23,423 nt of DNA from Paramacrobiotus richtersi (GCA_034698045.1 JAQGAU010000828.1:1-23423); one strand, 5' to 3'. Shown: positions 1 through 9,315, counted from the first letter of the stretch. Program-made: numbers and translations. The notes: a model not told the origin generated them from the letters alone.

Positions 1-85
1 AAACCGTGCGTTTCTACGGGCGCGACTTTCAACGGCGGCATGAGCCAGAACCGTTGAAGGCCGCGCCCGTAGAAACGCACGGTTT
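1..85. repeat. Foldback hairpin at window edge
   Basis: Positions 1-24 are the exact reverse complement of 62-85 (24 bp). An inner 8-bp stem (28-35 with 51-58) continues it after a 3-nt imperfect step, leaving a 15-nt loop at 36-50. The arms are GC rich, unlike the AT-rich flank. It could be a small foldback element, or the inner part of a larger palindrome that continues to the left of the window. No coding content was seen. Confidence 0.9.
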
Positions 86-129
86 CCGCAAACGCGTCGA
101 ATATCCTTCAGCGGCAATGAAACTGGACC

Positions 130-169
130 TTGTTAGATACCATAATTGTTAGATACCTTGTTAGATACC
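130..169. repeat. Short direct repeat, three copies of a 12-mer
   Basis: TTGTTAGATACC occurs at 130-141, 146-157 and 158-169. The first copy is followed by ATAA and the third by ATAATT. This looks like slippage duplication; no function is implied. Confidence 0.85.
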
Positions 170-176
170 ATAATTC

Positions 177-1261
177 TCAGCAAATTTTTCGCTTTCTTTT
201 GGTCCATCGTTGGGCAAGATTGACTCAGGATAAAACAACCGGGAAGTGTTTCAGTTTCGACAGATTTCAAGGCACAAAAAGCGTGGCGTTGCGAAGACAG
301 GTTTGTGCTAATACAGTGATTTCCCCCACGTTAATATGATCTCCCTCTGCAGCAAAAGCAATGGGGGGGAAGGGTGTAATATCCCGTGATCCGTAAATCA
401 TGTGTTATAAGCTGCAGCACTTGTCGAAGTTCGGCTATCATGGTGCAGCTCACATTCGTCCGCTTCGTTGGGGATGGTATACTGTCAAAATTCACATGTA
501 AGCTAACGATGCATATTAGCTTAACCAACTTAAACCAAGTAATGGTAATTTAGCCAATTAACTCATTCTTACAATATTATCTTAACAAAACGATGCTAAT
601 TAGTTCATAAACATACCATTGCCAGAATCACCACCACTGCAAGCATCGTGAAACGAAGGAATTTTATGTTTGTCGAGTACGTGCGCGGCTTTGGATCAGA
701 CTATTCTAGCAAAACAACGAATTGCCAACGTAAATGAAGGTTTCTGCAGTACAATAACAGTTCCGCCGTACTTATACGTGCCCAACATTCGCAGACCTAA
801 TTAGTTTGTCGTTTGTCGAAAAACAAGTTTTATTATCATCAGCGCCGTTGCACAACGTTTTCAAGGAAATTGAAGGAATGTACAGTTTGATCTTGGTAGC
901 TACCCAGCAAGTGCAGATTGTGAATGTAAGCCTATTTTGGCGCAGTATACGTACCTACCGAAAATGTCGATCGTGAGATTTTGTTTTCGTGGGGTAGTTG
1001 ATACCCTTGTGCAAGCTGAACCAAGTGATTTCTTCATGGCCATAACTTAAGCTTCCTTTGAATGCATATCTTGGCGTTTTTGTAAGCCCATAACAGCACT
1101 AAGTGAGAATGGATGTGAGCCGTGTTTGCGTGACTACTGTACCAGGTCACATGTGTGAGGCAACTCGCGCATAGTGTATCAGCATTTAGCCAGAGATCTG
1201 GAGCTTTGTTAAAGCGTGCCAAAAAAGGCAACACGGGTGAGCCACGAACTAAAAAACGGAC
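177..1261. other. Intergenic, no gene recognised
   Basis: AT-rich sequence with only short, unconvincing reading frames on both strands. I looked here for the missing N-terminal half of the first kinase domain of the downstream gene (glycine loop, VAVK, HGD motif) and did not find it. The in-frame TAA at 1250-1252 bounds the kinase homology on the left. Confidence 0.6.
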
Positions 1262-2044
1262 CTGTCCCCAGAAATGCTGAAATTTGTTGTCTGTTTGACC
1301 GGTGACAAAAATAATATCGGACGGAAAACAGATGTGTGGAGTTTAGGATGTATAATTCTGGAACTATTCGATAGTTCTCGAGGCTGCCACGAACACAAGC
1401 TTTTCAAGACGGAGAGGTGATTAATGTAGACAAGGGGCTACCGGAACATGAATTTGCAGAGAGGATCATTAGTGGCTGGCAACCGCTTGTGGAAAACTTG
1501 ATTCCGGAAACTGTGAGGAAATGTATTCGATCCTGTTTTACAACAAAAAGCTCAGAAAGAATTACAGCGGCTGAGACGACAGGCAGGCTAAGACAAGCGC
1601 TTGTGGATTCTTTCGAAAACGGCGCCCGCGATTTAAGGCATTTCTGTTGCAGCTATCACGGCTCCGTAGTATCTACTGCTCAACTACCGGACTTGGAAGA
1701 GGCTCAGCATGCTATGCATTACAGTGTATCTTTCGGAAGCAGCTGCCAGTATTCGTACAGCCATAGCCGCTACGCTGGCCGCGGTGTGTTTGGCATTGTT
1801 TACAAAGCACTTATAACAAATCGTGAAAATTTTGATGGAGGTTGTCCCGTGGCAGTCAAAGTTATCTATCTTCAGCACTGTGATAACAATGACCTGTACA
1901 GTAAAGAAGCTCGAAACACACACTGGCCGAACTGGAAACAGCTTCTGCAGCTTAAACATTTGAATCTAGTGGCTATCCATAAAATGACAGCTACTGCTGT
2001 ACAGGGAGGCACATCCATAGAATTTATGATGGATTTTTGTGAAG
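1262..2044 (+). CDS. Kinase 1 C-lobe and kinase 2 N-lobe (coding block 1)
   Basis: The block starts with SPEML, then GRKTDVWSLGCIILELF (the DxWSxG of subdomain IX). The frame shifts by one base near 1411-1417, then continues with EVINVDKGLPEHEF and a subdomain XI-like SERITAAET. From about 1785 the second kinase starts: GRGVFGIVYKA, VAVKVI (β3 lysine), the αC-like QLLQLKHLNLVAIHK and the hinge MMDFCEG. The block ends at the donor GTTGGT (2045), phase 1. There is no insert between APE and DVWSLG, unlike the paralogue on the right. Confidence 0.85.
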
Positions 2045-2095
2045 GTTGGTCAAACTGTCAAGGCAAACCTGTGTAATGATACTTTGCTTGCTTAG
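2045..2095 (+). other. 51-bp intron
   Basis: GT...AG intron between GAA-G and GT-GGT. Removing it restores the hinge MDFCEGGDLHGLL exactly as in the paralogue (MDYCEGGDLDKLI), where an intron sits at the same codon and phase. Read through, it adds an in-frame stop. Confidence 0.9.
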
Positions 2096-3221
2096 GTGGT
2101 GATCTGCACGGGTTGTTAACCGATACGAGGGAAGGAAAGTCGTTTTCAAGTGAACTTGCTGTGATTTGTTATGCAGTGCAAATGGCGGATGGACTGCACT
2201 ACCTCCATGAAAACAACATCATTCATGGAAACTTAAAGCCGTCATCAGTCTTCGTAAAATCTTGCAGCGATGTGCATCGTATTTTACAAATCGGAGATTT
2301 AAATAATGTTGCTTGCATTCAAGGGGATACCACAAGCACCGAATTTGTGTCTGACTTGCGCTATACTGTTCGTTATGCCTCTCCGGAAATGCTTCTAGGT
2401 GTATTTGGCATTTGTGAAAACGGAATCGGGTGCGAAACCGATGTGTGGAGTCTGGGATGCACCATTCTTTACGTGGCAAGCGCCGCGGCAAGGTGTAATC
2501 AACTCTTTCTCCACAACAACGATATAAACGACTATTTCGAAGTGACAAACGATACCTCGGAACATCATTTTGCAGCAAAAGTGATCGACGGCTACGTGCC
2601 TTATATTGCTAATTCTGTTCCAGGCTATCTCGCAAGGTGTCTGCGAGGTTGCTTCTGCAAAGACCCTGCAACAAGACCTACTACAGTTGAAATCCTGCAG
2701 GAACTGCGGCGAGTAATCGCGGATATTGCGGCTGTAAATCGGAAAAAGGCTCAGCAATGTATCTGCCGGAAACAGCTGGGTTTAGAATGTTCTTCCATGA
2801 ATACAGGAATAAGTACACTGCCAGAACTGCTTAACGTAGTTTTAGTAATCCACAGTTTTGACGCCCAAGGCCCGCTCTGCAGCATTAGTTTTCAGTTGTT
2901 TGAACCCCATTCACGTACACTGCGACACTTGGCACTTTCTGAAGAACTGCACCATAAAAGATTCTTGCGAAACTTTGTGGCAGTAAACAACGAAGTGTTG
3001 CTCCACGTTAAAGCTGACTCTTCGGGTAGGGATATCGAAACGATTTCGTGCAATTTCTTGACACAGATATATAATTCGCTCTTTCTTACGCTGTGCTTGA
3101 GCATGACCTCGAGTGTGGCGGTTGATGAAAAGATTTATTACTGGAACAAGTTCTCTCCGTCACCTTGGATTGCTTTGTATCTGGCCGATGGAACTACTGT
3201 CACACTGTCGAAACCACAGCG
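2096..3221 (+). CDS. Kinase 2 C-lobe and linker (coding block 2)
   Basis: Contains HENNIIHGNLKPSSVFV (catalytic loop with D to N), QIGDLNNVA in place of DFG, VRYASPEMLL (APE), ETDVWSLGCTIL and a C-lobe ending around residues ATRPTTVEILQEL. About 160 residues of linker follow. Its later part (LYLADGTTVTLSKPQR) resembles the start of a Kelch blade. The block ends at a strong donor GTAAGT (3222). Confidence 0.85.
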
Positions 3222-3529
3222 GTAAGTAACACTGTAACGGGTTGTTGCATAGAGCTTTGCTACCTTTTCCATCCTGTTTTGTGCACGGTAATTGTGGTGT
3301 ATGCCCTTGCCCGTCTCGTGAATCATGAGTGTCATATGTGTAATGGGTACTGTCAAATGTGTCCCAGTAACTGCGGTACGCTGATTTACTTCTAGCAACG
3401 GAATGTGGATTTAGCCTCTAGTTTGCCTCTGGCAGAAAGCCTGTTACTATTGGAAAGAAAGAAGATTGTACCAGAACACGACAGTAAGGAATGCAGGAAA
3501 GGCTGATCTTACTTAAATTCCCATTGCAG
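3222..3529 (+). other. 308-bp intron
   Basis: Donor GTAAGT at 3222 and acceptor TTGCAG ending at 3529. The split codon CG|G (Arg) joins the linker to a Kelch blade starting MAEAKLVRYG. No element or RNA gene is recognised inside. Confidence 0.85.
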
Positions 3530-4051
3530 GATGGCTGAAGCAAAATTAGTCAGGTATGGAAACAAAATTGTCTGCTGTGGGAATGACGGCCGTGACCAGT
3601 TGGTCCAGTGCTATGATACTGCCACCGATCAATGGGAAACTCTTCCTGACATGCCACAGGCGAGAAAAGTTACGCACTGGTAGTGCTGGACTCATGTGTA
3701 TATACGATCGGTGGCTTTGTTACGGCTAATTGGTGTCAAACGGCATCCTCGACATGCTTGCGTTTAAACATGGAATGCCTGTCTTGGGAGACCGTTTCCA
3801 GTCTTTCGCGTCCGTGGGTCGACCATGGCGCATTCATCCATAGCCGACGGATCTATCTATTTGGCGGCGTAACCGAGGATACAAACGACGAAGACTTATC
3901 GCAGACAATAGAGGTTTATCAAACAGTACAGGATGCCTGGTTCGAAGTCGGATTCACATATCTGGATGACTCAGATGGCAGTCAGAAGTTTTCCTGTTGC
4001 GATACGCACTGTCTGTTACTTCAAGGCGCATCGTCTCCTGCTACATCGTAA
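3530..4051 (+). CDS. Kelch repeat exon (frameshifted)
   Basis: Shows at least three Kelch-type blades: NKIVCCGNDG...YDTATDQWETLPDMP, then CVYTIGGF...LSWETVSSL, then RIYLFGG...EVYQTVQDAWFEV. Each has the glycine-rich strand and the spaced Tyr/Trp pair of the family. One base is missing near 3666-3672: the first frame ends in TAG at once, and the blade continues in another frame to a TAA at 4049-4051. Kelch propellers bind protein partners, often as substrate adaptors. Fusion to kinase domains is unusual. Confidence 0.85.
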
Positions 4052-4054
4052 AAT

Positions 4055-4453
4055 CATAATACCAGACTAACTCCTGATAAACTCGGTAGTCGCACTCCGC
4101 TGCGCTAGCGATGAAGACTGAAGCGAACGGAGGCATTTCCAGTGGACTTCAACTACGTGTTTTGCGTGATGCTTATTAACATCTTCTGTTCTCCATTACA
4201 TACAACAGATTCGCAAAAGTGTGAAGATCATTTTGTTTTGAAGAAAAAAGCGCGGATTAAAGTTTTTTATTAACCTTCTACTTTAAAGACTGCAGGCGGG
4301 CATCAGCATCGCACGCATACAAATCATATTAGTCCGTTTAATTCTTCTAATCAATTTAGTTTTACTTTAATTTGATATACAAACATTATTCATTCCATTA
4401 TATTTTTTCAATTTATTTGTTTGGATTTACTTAATTTTCTCCGAAATGTGCAG
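4055..4453. other. Intergenic to presumed Gli intron, AT rich
   Basis: No gene is seen. I looked here for zinc fingers 1-4 that should precede the Gli finger and found none. The stretch directly before 4454 looks like the 3' end of an intron (T-rich tract, then GTGCAG). Confidence 0.6.
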
Positions 4454-4719
4454 AAACCATACACATGCAAAGCGCCGGGCTGCAGCAAACGCTACTCTGG
4501 CCCGAGCTCGCTGCGCAAGCACATTAAAACCGTCCACGGCCCGGAGTACTTTGGCAGCACGAAGCACAAGAGCAGCGATGTATCCGTCGGCACCGCGACG
4601 ACAACGACGCCGCCGGCCTGCATCCGGTTTACCCGCGTCATCTGGACGATACCCGAAGCTCCACCAAGTCGGGCAGTGGAAGCGAGTCCAGTACACCGCA
4701 CGGATATGTCAAACAGGAG
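4454..4719 (+). CDS. Gli zinc finger 5 exon
   Basis: Begins after the acceptor GTGCAG. The finger has Cys-x4-Cys...His-x4-His spacing and the Gli-specific linker [12 protein letters not shown]. After about 50 codons the reading frame slips, and the tail [20 protein letters not shown] continues in another frame to a donor GT at 4720. The downstream exon joins in phase 0. Confidence 0.85.
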
Positions 4720-5057
4720 GTGTCCTGTCGTTTACCCACTTGTATCGATTATTACATAATGGATGGAAATTATTCCTACTTTATCGGTCAGATATTTTTA
4801 CCTATGCAGCGTAACAGAAACGACCAGCAAGGCAAGACGAGGTCTCAAGACATGCGATGAAATCTTTCAGAACAGTAGATAGACTGTATTGGATAACATC
4901 ACTGCAGTCTGCAATAGCACAGCCAGGGTACAGGCCAATGGTGGAAAAATGCCGTGTAGTATTGTATAAGACATTCGACCATTTTGATAATTACGGCTGT
5001 AAGCTGATAGAGTTAGTAATAATGCATGTACACGGTAAACTTGTTGTTCTAATGATA

Positions 5058-5657
5058 CTGTACGCGCCCGCGCAAATGGGTCGCAGAGCGAGGTGTACGT
5101 AACTTATCGCCAACTCTGCGGTTGAGTGGCGTTGGAAAAGTACCTTCGCAACTCCACGCTCCGATTTTGCTTTTTTCGCTGATCGTCAAAGTGCTGCCGT
5201 TGCTTCTGTTTTGCACCATAATTCTTGATCGATGAAGCAAACGAAAGAGCAAAATTATGGAAGTATTGTGGTACCAAAAGAACGCAAGTTTCTGGATCCA
5301 GAAGGATGACACGCGTGTTTCAGAGTAGTACGGGTCTTCCAGCATGCTGCGAGAGCCCATACTCTCTTGAAACAGTCGTGGCCCTTTTATGCAGCAAGAA
5401 ACTCGAATACTTTGGTATCAGAATACTCCCAAAATTTTTCTCTTTTGTTTGCTCCATCGATCGAGAATTTTGGTAGAAAACAAAGGAAACCGCAGCAGTT
5501 TGACGATATGTGAAAAAAGCAGAACACGGAGCGTGGAGTTGCGAAGGTACTACCAAAGCACTGGGGGCGATTGCTGTCATATTCCGCTGTACAGTACCCA
5601 TTGGGGGATTATGAACGGTAGGGCCGTAAAGTGACCCATTTGCGCGGGCGCGTACAG
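5058..5657. mobile_element. Palindromic foldback/MITE element with TA borders
   Basis: The ends 5056-5082 and 5633-5659 are exact 27-bp inverted copies whose outer two bases are TA, consistent with a TA target duplication. Inside, 5140-5163 and 5527-5550 are a perfect 24-bp inverted pair, and nearly the whole length aligns to itself in reverse at roughly 70-75% by eye. The axis is at CAGCATGCTG (5340-5349). It encodes no transposase, so it must be non-autonomous, mobilised perhaps by a Tc1/mariner-type enzyme. It sits in the Gli intron. Confidence 0.9.
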
Positions 5658-6218
5658 TAAATGAAAGTATGAGCTAGTTAGTATGTCATGTATGAAGTGA
5701 TCATTGAACGTACACGGTGTATTTTGTTCTAGTACTGTAGCGACTGAGTATACCGTAATCCATAACTTATTTAATTATAACACCAAAAAAAACCTCACTA
5801 ATCGATGCGCAGAATGTATGCTTACAAGGGCGCTTTTTTACCCCCAAATTCAGAAAATCCCAAACTTTTTATGTGGACACAAGACGACTAACTGCACAAA
5901 AAAATGAATTTAGTTGCTGAGAAGCACTTGGGCCTCTGGGGGGCAATTCTCGTAGACAATGTATGCTGACAATGACGCAAAACGTGTGCTGACACTGTAA
6001 CTTACCTTAGATGTACTTAGTACAGCCAGACAAGAAGAGTTGTAACATATATACAGTAAGGAAGCCGTTGTACCGTTCTGACACCTTTCTCTGTGAGAGC
6101 AGTAATGCGAAAGCGCATTCTGCTTTATGTGTCAGCGTAGCCATAAAAAAGGACTGAGCGGCGATCGTTTGTTTACACAAGAAAGTAAGTTAGTCAGAGG
6201 ATGGCCATGAGTGTCCCC

Positions 6219-6308
6219 TCCCGTCTATACATATATACGTAGTGCATATATATCACATATGTAATAACGTAATTATACGTATAGTATACAATTATACGTG
6301 TATACTGT
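6219..6308. repeat. AT-rich TA/ATAC low-complexity tract
   Basis: A run of overlapping ATATA and TACGT units (for example ATACATATATACG) close to the 3' end of the Gli intron. It looks like degenerated microsatellite sequence. Confidence 0.6.
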
Positions 6309-6321
6309 ACGTGTTCTTCTT

Positions 6322-6360
6322 GATCCTGCAGACACACCGGACCGGTGTGTCTGCAGGATC
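6322..6360. repeat. 19-bp perfect snap-back palindrome over the Gli splice acceptor
   Basis: Positions 6322-6340 are the exact reverse complement of 6342-6360, with a single base between. The right arm contains the acceptor CTGCAG and the first exon bases, so the acceptor has an inverted copy just upstream. If transcribed, the RNA hairpin would bury the splice site. Confidence 0.95.
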
Positions 6361-6810
6361 TCAACCAGCGCTTCACCGACATGCACACCTTCCCGGAGCC
6401 CCGCCCCCAGTACTACACGCCGACCTGTGAACGGCGGTACTGCACAGCCAGTATCGGGATGTTCTGCACTAGTCTGCCATCGGACGGTACGGTCGCCAGC
6501 CGGCTGGTCAGTGAGGCGTCGCTGATGAGCCCGCCGCATGACCCCAGTCTCGGTGGGCAGTTCTAGGCGGTCCAGTGAGCCGACCATCGTGCCCAACCGG
6601 TCGTTTTACCAGCAGAAGATCCAGGAGCGGCAGCAGCAGCGTTGGTGCTCACCTAACCTGACCTCGCCGACCAACGGGTACCGTGTTCCACCGAACGAGT
6701 ACGAGCTGGCCGGTATACAAGGTGGGGAGAGTAATATGATGATGAATGATATTAATTCGCTCATGTCCTCCTTGGACTATGAGAATCATCTTTATAAGAT
6801 GGTTCAATGA
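6357..6810 (+). CDS. Gli C-terminal exon
   Basis: Starts after CTGCAG with DLNQRFTDMHTFPEPRPQYY. The first frame stops at 6564-6566, but the neighbouring frame carries the continuation MTPVSVGSSRRSSEPTIVP to a stop at 6808-6810, so a frame slip lies near 6530-6545. The last residues (NDINSLMSSLDYEN) match the end of the second copy at 14958, which lacks the MSSL part. Codon use is GC rich compared with the flanks. Confidence 0.75.
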
Positions 6811-6886
6811 CTGTCCATTGGTTTTTAATTGATCTTATTCGGTTTGTTTTGGAAGTCTCATAACTGATGTCGTAAAGGGAAAGTTC

Positions 6887-6892
6887 AATAAA
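6887..6892 (+). promoter_or_regulatory. Polyadenylation signal of Gli copy A
   Basis: AATAAA 77 bp after the stop. The surrounding AAAGGGAAAGTTCAATAAA is mirrored by AAAGGAAAGACTCAATAAA after the second Gli copy, so the 3' ends are homologous. Confidence 0.7.
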
Positions 6893-7508
6893 GGTGTGTT
6901 AGGAAAAGGTTGTGACTGTGCACGAGGAATCCGGTCCCATATCGCTGTTCGTAATCGTATGTGCTCGGGGCATATATTCCGCCGCGGCAGTATACGGAGC
7001 GCCGGTAGCGGTACAGGTGTGTTTGTAGCCTAATAGGGGCGCGAGTACAGTAAAGAAAAGTGGTTGTTGTGCTTCAACTTTAAACACGGTAAACTCACTC
7101 GACCGATCTTGCATAAGTCGCCGGGAAATTAAAGAACAACATGGTCGGGGATTGCGGCACAGTTCAAAGCATGGCTACAGTTTAAAGCAATCAATGGTTA
7201 CTGCCTGATCTTCGCCCGCCGACGCCAGAGAATGCTCGGAGGTGTGTTGTACGGGTCCACCGTGTGATACGCATGAAACTGAAATGTTGCTGAAGTTCAC
7301 CGTAACTTGCAGAGCATTCCACTAGACGGCATAGGATGACGCATTGCCGTGAGTCTATCAATCACTACCATATAGAATGATGTACGAAGAAAACCATACA
7401 AAAACTATGCATGTATGCATAGCAAAGAATTAAGCACAAAGAACGGTGCAGGGTGTTGGGATGCTGAATTGTTAAAGGAATGTCACAGGTCGTAAAGCTT
7501 CCTGATTG
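6893..7508. other. Intergenic, convergent 3' ends
   Basis: Lies between the Gli 3' end (+) and the kinase remnant stop (-). No gene is recognised. A small 8-bp hairpin (CTATGCAT/ATGCATAG) is at 7405-7422. Confidence 0.6.
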
Positions 7509-8051
7509 TTATCGAGGATCTCCATTCTCATCGCACAGCAGCGGTTCCATCACCAATGCGGCTATTGCTTGGTCCTTGCAGGCTGGCACCAGACAACGTT
7601 GAATTACACTCTTTATGTCTTGATGAATCAGCTCGGAAACAAAAGGATGGTAGCCCTGGGACAACTTGAAGAGGAACGCATCGGCCGAAAACCGTCTACG
7701 TTCTATTTTATGGATTTCAAACACCCCTTCAGCTGTTGTAATCGTTTTGTAAAACAGCCGCTCACTAATTTCCACAGAACAGTTGGCCAAGTCAAGGATG
7801 ACGCATCCGAGACTCCAAATATCGGTGGGAAATCCGCCAACCTCCTGCGCCTGCTCACAGAACTGCATGACCATTTCTGGAGACATGTACGGGCCAGTTC
7901 CCGCCAGATCTCTGCGTTCCGACTTAGAGGAGCCATCATGAATGTGAACAGCGCCATCCAGAATTTTTCCAAGGACAGATCGTTTGGATACGGCACAATT
8001 GCATTGGAAAACGTAAAAGGTCACGAAGAATACGATAACGGTTGCACGCAT
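7509..8051 (-). CDS. Kinase domain C-lobe remnant
   Basis: From about residue 30 of this open frame it is closely similar to the last 155 residues of the intact paralogue: LDGAV...DLAGTGPYMSPEMVMQ, TDIWSLGCVILDL, FSADAFLFKLSQGYHPFVS, VIQRCLVPACKD. The first 30 residues (VFFVTFYVFQCNC) replace the catalytic loop and are probably degenerate remains of it. No valid start or catalytic Asp is present, so it cannot be an active kinase alone. Confidence 0.8.
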   Translation of the reverse strand: MRATVIVFFVTFYVFQCNCAVSKRSVLGKILDGAVHIHDGSSKSERRDLAGTGPYMSPEMVMQFCEQAQEVGGFPTDIWSLGCVILDLANCSVEISERLFYKTITTAEGVFEIHKIERRRFSADAFLFKLSQGYHPFVSELIHQDIKSVIQRCLVPACKDQAIAALVMEPLLCDENGDPR

Positions 8052-8479
8052 GTTGATTACTGGCTTGTTGGAAGATTGAGTAGTAGTCGACGCTGTATGC
8101 TACTAACAGTTTGTCAACTGCGATAACTGCGGAAAGGAAGTGACGGATGATGGACTGCATGGGCTGTCGTGCAGAAAGGGTGCCGGTCTTTGGAAATCGC
8201 GTCACAACTGCGTAAATGACGTTGTCCTACGATCCCTACGGAACGCCGGCGTCGAAGCTTACGAAACTATCCAGACCGCACAAACGAAGACGGAAATGGT
8301 TCGTCGATGACTTATCTACGAGAACATTTCCTCGGTATAAAACGCCGTGAGTGATATTGTTTTGATGAAGACGTAGGCTAAACCGTTGGCCATCTGCTTG
8401 GAAAAGTCAAACAGTGTCTTCAAATGGAGAGTCCTTTTGGCTTGTAGCATTTCATACTGCATAACATGCGAAGCAGAGC
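7509..8479 (-). pseudogene. Tandem-kinase pseudogene (copy A) with internal deletion
   Basis: Two pieces of the intact kinase at 15473-20163 are recognisable in the same order on the minus strand. The upstream piece (8479 to about 8255) starts after an acceptor CTGCAG and reads AKRTLHLKTLFDFSKQ, then becomes disordered around the catalytic loop. It still aligns at DNA level to the segment encoding RLCGLDNF. The downstream piece (about 8000 to 7509) gives DLAGTGPYMSPEM, PTDIWSLGCVILDLANCSV and the identical end CDENGDPR-stop. The 190-residue insert, the end of domain 1, the N-lobe of domain 2 and a clear HGDVKPGN motif are missing. Exon 1 was not found upstream. Confidence 0.85.
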
Positions 8480-9315
8480 CTGCAGCATGCACAGAAATAA
8501 TTGCGAGATGTAGGTACAGGTTCTTTGTAAGTTGCACTACCATGATGGGATATAACTGGATCCTTGGTTCAGTTTACTGTCCAGTTTTACATCGTGCGAC
8601 TGTGGTTAGGCACTTTGGGATTAATGTGCTTAAAGACCGGATCCGCAGAATTTCCCATGCATACCAGAGTCTGTCAGATTAGTCATGAGCGACGTTCACA
8701 GGCGTAGACCCTAGCCAAAAGTTTGGATTGAATGAGAAATTTTTGAGAAACTGGCCACTGAAAATATTTATGTAGTCATCATTGGATATGACTGCTCTTG
8801 ATCGTACCAACTGGCAAATGACTTTCATACGGGTGCAATTATCAATCAGTCAAAAAAGTTTTAACGTAATCAGCATGGCTGTTACTATACAAGTACAGAC
8901 ACTACAGAGTCTGTACTTGCATACATGTAAATTACACCATGTATTAGATTACTTGTAATACACGATACCATACGGTCCATTTACCAAATAACGGAATGTT
9001 GCCGGCTTTGACTGTTTTCTTTCGTTAAATTGCATCTGGTCAGCATAATTCTTATTTCCTCTGCTGTTTTTATATTTTTATACGCCGTTCCAATCATGGC
9101 AGGTTTGCGGTGCTTGCTGTTAATTACAGTGCTGTACGTGCTAGGGAGGTTGTCCATGTGCTGCGGTATCCACCTATTAAAAGACAAAAACAGGCCTCCT
9201 CGCACTGGGTGGCCTTACGGCTCTCCAGGCAGAACGGAAAGGATGGTGGTGTATCAGTTCACGAGTCGACGAAAGTAATATTACGCCTATCGTACACTTC
9301 CGGTTCACCCTTTAA
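8480..9315. other. Intergenic, no gene recognised
   Basis: By analogy with copy B this should hold intron 1 and exon 1 of the kinase, but I find no N-lobe motifs (VAVKKF, MDYCDG) on the minus strand. Only short unconvincing frames are present, plus the small hairpin at 8890-8919. Confidence 0.55.
8890..8919. repeat. Short perfect hairpin (11-bp stem, 8-nt loop)
   Basis: CAAGTACAGAC at 8890-8900 is reverse complementary to GTCTGTACTTG at 8909-8919. There is no T tract or known RNA context. Purpose unknown. Confidence 0.8.

Larger units (their letters stand above)
1262..4051 (+). pseudogene. Tandem kinase-Kelch gene, 5' truncated, two frameshifts
   Basis: Three coding blocks (1262-2044, 2096-3221, 3530-4051) encode, in order, the C-lobe of one protein kinase domain, a second kinase domain, a linker and Kelch repeats. 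Both introns have GT/AG borders and compatible phases. The first block opens at the APE motif (SPEML) with an in-frame stop just upstream, so the N-terminus is missing. Single-base-type frameshifts lie near 1411-1417 and 3666-3672. Kinase 2 has a good glycine loop (GRGVFGIVYKA) and VAVK lysine, but the catalytic loop reads HGNLKPSS, with Asn replacing the catalytic Asp, and DFG reads DLN. It is therefore likely catalytically dead even if expressed. It is related to the minus-strand tandem kinase at 15473-20163, which has no Kelch part. Expression as two shorter proteins cannot be excluded. Confidence 0.85.
4454..6810 (+). pseudogene. Gli/Cubitus interruptus fragment: last zinc finger and C-terminus
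   Basis: Gli/Ci proteins are the transcription factors of Hedgehog signalling and bind DNA with five C2H2 fingers. Here an exon (4454-4719) encodes only the fifth finger, [20 protein letters not shown] followed by RKHIKTVHG, then KHKSSD and a Ser-rich tail. A second exon (6357-6810) gives a C-terminal region with SSRRSSE and an acidic-hydrophobic end, NMMMNDINSLMSSLDYEN. Both exons are in phase 0 at their junction. Fingers 1-4 and everything before are absent from the window. One frame slip lies near 4600-4616 and another near 6530-6545. The polyadenylation signal AATAAA is at 6887. The intron/exon layout indicates a DNA-level duplicate, not a retrocopy. Confidence 0.8.

Noticed and set aside
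130..169. CRISPR-like array from the repeated 12-mer
   Set aside because: Only three copies, no spacers of constant size, and the DNA is eukaryotic.
2219..2757. Two 120-codon minus-strand frames
   Set aside because: Antisense to the second kinase domain of the kinase-Kelch gene.
4446..4814. Second long frame over the Gli finger exon (Arg/Ala rich)
   Set aside because: Shadow frame of the GC-rich zinc-finger exon, with no motif of its own.
5225..5634. Several 80-100 codon frames inside the palindrome at 5058-5657
   Set aside because: They mirror each other on both strands because of the palindrome; no transposase motif (DDE/D) is visible.
7405..7422. 8-bp hairpin CTATGCAT/ATGCATAG
   Set aside because: Short palindromic ATGCAT repeats are expected by chance in AT-rich sequence.
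7506..8126. 206-codon plus-strand frame
   Set aside because: Antisense of the conserved kinase C-lobe remnant; the minus strand carries the kinase motifs.
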